Shown here: in pieces, positions 60,701 to 64,000 of the stretch | Position numbering within the stretch: the first letter of the stretch is position 1 | How the letters are laid out: the number at the start of each line of letters is the position of its first letter | Notes under the pieces: generated by a model | Seen by the model: the letters and a program-made list of their open reading frames with translations, nothing else | What the model was told of the DNA's origin: nothing | Databases searched by the model: none | Made by a program: the position numbers and the translations under genes | NCBI GenBank assembly: GCA_964472565.1 | Contig: CAYYNB010000007.1 | Coordinates: 1-64,000, forward strand | Length of the DNA stretch: 64,000 bases | Direction of reading: 5' to 3' | Source of the DNA: DATAMF01 sp964472565 | Lineage (GTDB): Bacteria > Chloroflexota > Anaerolineae > Aggregatilineales > Aggregatilineaceae

Positions 60701-61864
60701 GTGAAGGGCGATCCTGGGGCCTTTGCCTCTTATTATCCTACACTGCTGCGTTATATCGGTGTGGCGCTAGCGTTGGGGATTCTCATGTTTATCGTGTACC
60801 GGCTGCTGCGTTTTGTCGGTGTCAAGCGCAACGCCGCAACCGGATTCACCCTGGTTCTGCCCTGGATAGTGGGCTTTTTAGGTTTCATACTCTTCCCGAT
60901 CCTGATCTCCTTTTACCTGAGTTTTACGGAATACGACATTCTTTGGGATAACCCCAAGAAACTGGACGATCCGCTTTTTAACTATAAACGTGCCCTCTCG
61001 ATCAAAATCGTGGAACTCAAAGAGGGCGAACGTTCCCTGCAAGTGCTGGGTAAAATGGAGGGCAATACCCCCGAAACTGTCCGCTACCGTGAAATGGACC
61101 GGTTTTCGTGGGGCGACAAAACCTATGTGGTCGGCGCAACGGACCAGTATTTCTATAAGGCACTCTCGCTTACCTTGCGCTACGCCCTGATCAACGTTCC
61201 ATTGGGGCTAATCGGCGCGTTAGCCGTCGCCCTGCTGCTGAATCAAAAGGTGAAAGGAGTCGGTATCTGGCGCACGCTCTACTACCTGCCTGCCGTACTG
61301 CCTGCCGCAGCGACGGCGCTGCTGTGGTTCTGGCTGTTCGCACCCACCACCGGACTCATTAACAGCGCGCTCAAACCCATTTATGAACTGTTTGATGCTG
61401 AACCGTTGGGTTGGTTCACTGATGCTAAGCTGGTGCTCCCATCCTTTGTGATCATGGGCATGTGGGGCGTCTTTGGTGCCAATACGGTGATCTTGCTGGC
61501 AGGACTCAAAAATATTCCCACCGAACTCTACGAAGCGGCATCGATTGATGGAGCAGGTGCTTGGGTCAAATTCCGCCGGGTCACGCTGCCGATGCTCAGT
61601 CCGGCGCTGTTTTACACCCTTGTCACCGGGACAATTGCCGCGCTCCAACTGATGACCCAACAGGCCTTCATCCCCACCAAGCGCGAAGATGGCTGGTTTG
61701 TCAACTGGTTTATCTATAATGAGGCCTTCAATTTTGGACGTATGGGGTATGCCTCGGCGCTCGGCTGGATGGTCGCACTGTTGATCATTCTCCTGACCCT
61801 GTTCATTTTCCGTTCGTCGGCGGCATGGGTCTTCTATGAAGGCGGAAAGCGTGAAGAGGGATAG
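60701..61864 (+). CDS. Sugar ABC transporter permease (MalF-like)
   Basis: This 387-residue permease has five to six membrane helices beginning VALALGILMFIVYRLL and FTLVLPWIVGFLGFILFP, and the EAA loop LYEAASIDGAGAWVKFRRVTLP at about residue 278. A soluble segment of ~65 residues (about 85-150) after helix 2 is larger than in usual MalF-like proteins, echoing the enlarged permeases at 5685-9591. The start is GTG with AAGGAGGTG. It works with the next gene product; the ATPase must come from elsewhere. Confidence 0.93.
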   Translation: MKGDPGAFASYYPTLLRYIGVALALGILMFIVYRLLRFVGVKRNAATGFTLVLPWIVGFLGFILFPILISFYLSFTEYDILWDNPKKLDDPLFNYKRALSIKIVELKEGERSLQVLGKMEGNTPETVRYREMDRFSWGDKTYVVGATDQYFYKALSLTLRYALINVPLGLIGALAVALLLNQKVKGVGIWRTLYYLPAVLPAAATALLWFWLFAPTTGLINSALKPIYELFDAEPLGWFTDAKLVLPSFVIMGMWGVFGANTVILLAGLKNIPTELYEAASIDGAGAWVKFRRVTLPMLSPALFYTLVTGTIAALQLMTQQAFIPTKREDGWFVNWFIYNEAFNFGRMGYASALGWMVALLIILLTLFIFRSSAAWVFYEGGKREEG

Positions 61865-61868
61865 TGTG

Positions 61869-62786
61869 ATGACGGCTCAAACTCAACCCATCGAAGCGAT
61901 CCGTGATCCGCTGGCGCAGCGCCGCCAGATTCAACGCCTGCTTCAGCGCATCCTCATCTACAGTTTGCTGGTGATCGGGGCGCTGATTGTTTTGATTCCG
62001 TTCTTCTGGATGCTCTCAACTTCCCTGAAGACCGAAAAACAGACCTTTGCCCAGCCGCCCATCTGGATTCCCAAACCGCTCCAACTTGAAAACTACGTGG
62101 ACGCCTGGGAAAGACTGGGCAGTATTGCGCCCGGCCTGACCTTCTGGCGCATTATCGGCAACACCCTGTTTATCACGGTTCTCGCCATGTTCGCGGAGAT
62201 GTTCAGCGCGGCAGTGGTTGCCTATGGTTTTGCGCGCTTCGAGTTTAAAGGCCGCAATCTGATCTTTTTTATCATGCTCTCCACGATGATGATCCCGGCC
62301 ACCCTGACTCGTGTCCCCGCCTTTTTGATCTGGAAAGAATTAGGGCGGCTCAATACCTACGACCCAATGACTGTGCCCGCGTGGTTTGCGTGGGGGCCAT
62401 CCTATGTCTTTTTGCTGCGCCAGTTTTTTATGACTATCCCGCGTGAAATGGAAGAGGCGGCAACCATCGATGGCGCGAATCCGATCCAGACCTTTTTCTT
62501 CGTGATGCTGCCATTGGTCAAACCGGCTTTTCTGGCAATTGGTGTGTTGTCATTTCAGGGCAACTGGAACAACTTTGAAGCGCCGCTGATCTATCTGAAT
62601 ACGACTCAGATGTTCCCCTTGATCCTGTCGATCCAGTTTTTCCAGCAGTCGCTCTCCAAAGAAGCGCCCAAGTTTCACTATATGATGGCGATGGCGACCA
62701 TGATGGCCTTGCCGATCCTGGTCCTGTTTTTCGCCGCCCAGCGTTACTTCATTGAAGGCTTGAATGTGGGAGCAGTCAAAGGCTAA
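61869..62786 (+). CDS. Sugar ABC transporter permease (MalG-like)
   Basis: This 305-residue MalG-type permease has LLVIGALIVLIPFFWMLSTSL as first helix, VVAYGFARFEFKGRN, and the EAA loop EMEEAATIDGANPIQTFFFVMLP. It completes the translocation pore with the MalF-like partner. The chosen ATG at 61869 lies 4 bases after the upstream stop (GAGGG site); the longer frame from 61836 would add 11 residues in overlap. Typical length, unlike the partner pair at 5685-9591. Confidence 0.94.
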   Translation: MTAQTQPIEAIRDPLAQRRQIQRLLQRILIYSLLVIGALIVLIPFFWMLSTSLKTEKQTFAQPPIWIPKPLQLENYVDAWERLGSIAPGLTFWRIIGNTLFITVLAMFAEMFSAAVVAYGFARFEFKGRNLIFFIMLSTMMIPATLTRVPAFLIWKELGRLNTYDPMTVPAWFAWGPSYVFLLRQFFMTIPREMEEAATIDGANPIQTFFFVMLPLVKPAFLAIGVLSFQGNWNNFEAPLIYLNTTQMFPLILSIQFFQQSLSKEAPKFHYMMAMATMMALPILVLFFAAQRYFIEGLNVGAVKG

Positions 62787-62791
62787 AACGG

Positions 62792-64000
62792 ATGGTTAAG
62801 CGTCTCTTTTATGGATTGAATTTGATAATTCTGCCAATGGTGTTGTTACACCCCGCGCGTGTTCCAGCCGCGCAAGATGATCCGATGCGCAATGGATTAG
62901 TGAATCTCGAACACCTGTTATTTTTAACCGAATCGGCCACCTTTGATGATCTCCCGGTGGCGATTGTCCATATTTACTCCGAACACCCGGAATATGAATG
63001 GGTAGATGCGGCGGGCGAAGGCATTTCGGCAGTCGATGATGTTGCCCGCGCGGCGCTGGTTTACCTGTGGTACTACGAGCAGACCGGGGATGAACACGCA
63101 CTCGAACAAGCCCGGTTATGTCTGAATTTTGTGCTGCATGTGCAGAATGAAGACGGCACGTTCCACAATTTCGTGCTGGATCGCGACGGCACCATCAATA
63201 TCGACGGCGCGACCAGCTACAAATCGTTGGGCTGGTGGGCCATGCGCAGCCTGTGGGCGCTGGCCGAGGGGTATCGCGTTTTCAATGAGGTTGATCCTGA
63301 CTATGCTGCCGAACTCCAGACTCGCTACAAGCTCACTGAGTCTGCCCTTGCCGCCGCCAATCCGCCCGATAACTATGGCAAATACAGCCAGGTTCACGAA
63401 TTCAGTATCCCCGCCTGGATTCCCAACGGTGCCGCCGACGAGTCATCGGTGGCCCTGCTGGCGCTCACGTCCTACTATCGCAGCGATCCGAATCCCGACA
63501 CCCAAAAGCTGATCGAATATATTGCTGACGGCATTGCGGCGTATCACCTGGGCGACAGCCAGACCTACCCCTTTGGCATGCATCCGGTGACGACCAACGC
63601 GCCCGGCTACTGGCACGCCTGGGGCAGTCATCAGGTTCATGCCCTGGCCGAAGCGGGTGCGGCCCTGAATCGCCAGGATTGGATCGACTCGGCAGCGCTC
63701 GAAGCCAATACTTTTCTCATGCGCCAGTTAGCCTTTGAGCAGATCAACGAAATCGGCATTCTGCCACGCCGTGCCGCCCAAATCGCTTATGGCACCGATA
63801 TGCTGGTCCAGGGTTATATGGCGCTCTACCGCGCGACAGGCAACGAAAACTATGCACGTTATGCCGGGTTAGCCGCCTCCTGGTTTTTCGGCAACAACAT
63901 GGCGGGCGTCCCGATGTACGATCCCGAAACCGGGCGCTGCTACGATGGCATTCAAGGCACGACTTCGTGGCGCGTCAATCTGAATTCCGGCGCGGAATCC
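62792..64000 (+). CDS. Secreted six-hairpin (alpha/alpha) glycosidase-like protein, partial
   Basis: This frame is open from ATG 62792 to the window end, 403 codons without a stop, so the C-terminus is missing. It begins with a signal peptide (KRLFYGLNLIILPMVLL...AAQD). Trp/Gly-rich helical hairpins follow (DDVARAALVYLWYYEQTG, YKSLGWWAMRSLWALAEGY, YWHAWGSHQVHALAEAGAAL), the pattern of an (alpha/alpha)6-barrel enzyme. DGAT, AADESSVALLAL and GTTSWRVNLNSGAES may line the active cleft. It starts 5 nt after the permease stop, so it belongs to the LacI-controlled operon and could cut the polysaccharide that the transporter imports. Confidence 0.72.
   Translation, partial: MVKRLFYGLNLIILPMVLLHPARVPAAQDDPMRNGLVNLEHLLFLTESATFDDLPVAIVHIYSEHPEYEWVDAAGEGISAVDDVARAALVYLWYYEQTGDEHALEQARLCLNFVLHVQNEDGTFHNFVLDRDGTINIDGATSYKSLGWWAMRSLWALAEGYRVFNEVDPDYAAELQTRYKLTESALAAANPPDNYGKYSQVHEFSIPAWIPNGAADESSVALLALTSYYRSDPNPDTQKLIEYIADGIAAYHLGDSQTYPFGMHPVTTNAPGYWHAWGSHQVHALAEAGAALNRQDWIDSAALEANTFLMRQLAFEQINEIGILPRRAAQIAYGTDMLVQGYMALYRATGNENYARYAGLAASWFFGNNMAGVPMYDPETGRCYDGIQGTTSWRVNLNSGAES

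Overview
The window looks like chromosomal DNA of a Chloroflexota bacterium of the Anaerolineae type. This is inferred from gene content: an Alternative Complex III (act) operon with a pentaheme cytochrome, several carbohydrate ABC transporters lacking their own ATPase, tandem dynamin-like GTPases, and large STAND-ATPase regulators. There are no phage genes, insertion sequences or CRISPR arrays. Most genes have clear ribosome binding sites and compact operons.

Layout. 1-1,757: an S51-like peptidase and an SDR oxidoreductase that converge on a long hairpin. 1,782-5,538 (minus strand): leuS with an elaborate leader, consisting of a consensus promoter, a T-box riboswitch with Leu specifier CUC, a complete tRNA-Ala(GGC) embedded inside the T-box, the T-box terminator, a 43-codon ORF, another terminator, and a 25-codon upstream ORF. 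5,685-11,252: two oversized sugar-ABC permeases and a secreted M23 peptidase/beta-propeller protein. 11,294-20,093 (minus): two dynamin-like GTPases, a uridine-kinase-family protein, a GH13 glycosidase, and an SH3b protein with a Thr/Pro-rich stalk and a zinc ribbon. 20,200-27,044 (minus): the act operon (pentaheme ActA, split ActB, ActC, fused ActD-ActE, diheme lipoprotein). 27,270-33,058: a cell-envelope operon (MurA paralogue, alpha/beta hydrolase, MurF-like ligase, Ddl, C39-like protease). 33,062-41,368: an orphan response regulator, a GT2 glycosyltransferase, a GIY-YIG protein, class I aldolase, SDR, crotonase, NIF3 and hypotheticals. 41,397-46,600 (minus): housekeeping genes (DUF503, manC, dprA, rimM, khpA, rpsP, ffh). 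46,746-54,981: a hypothetical, msrA, a BTAD-kinase-STAND regulator divergent from an Hsp70-like/HEAT-repeat pair, and a phosphoribosyltransferase. 55,032-64,000: a small coiled-coil protein, a LuxR-STAND regulator, and a LacI-controlled sugar-uptake operon ending in a secreted six-hairpin glycosidase-like gene cut by the window edge.

The most unusual element is the leuS leader. Stem I, the specifier loop, the antiterminator and the terminator of a T-box are all recognisable. The place normally held by stem III is occupied by a canonical tRNA-Ala gene, joined to the leader by an 11-bp flanking helix. One transcript would then carry both a sensor of uncharged tRNA-Leu and a tRNA-Ala.
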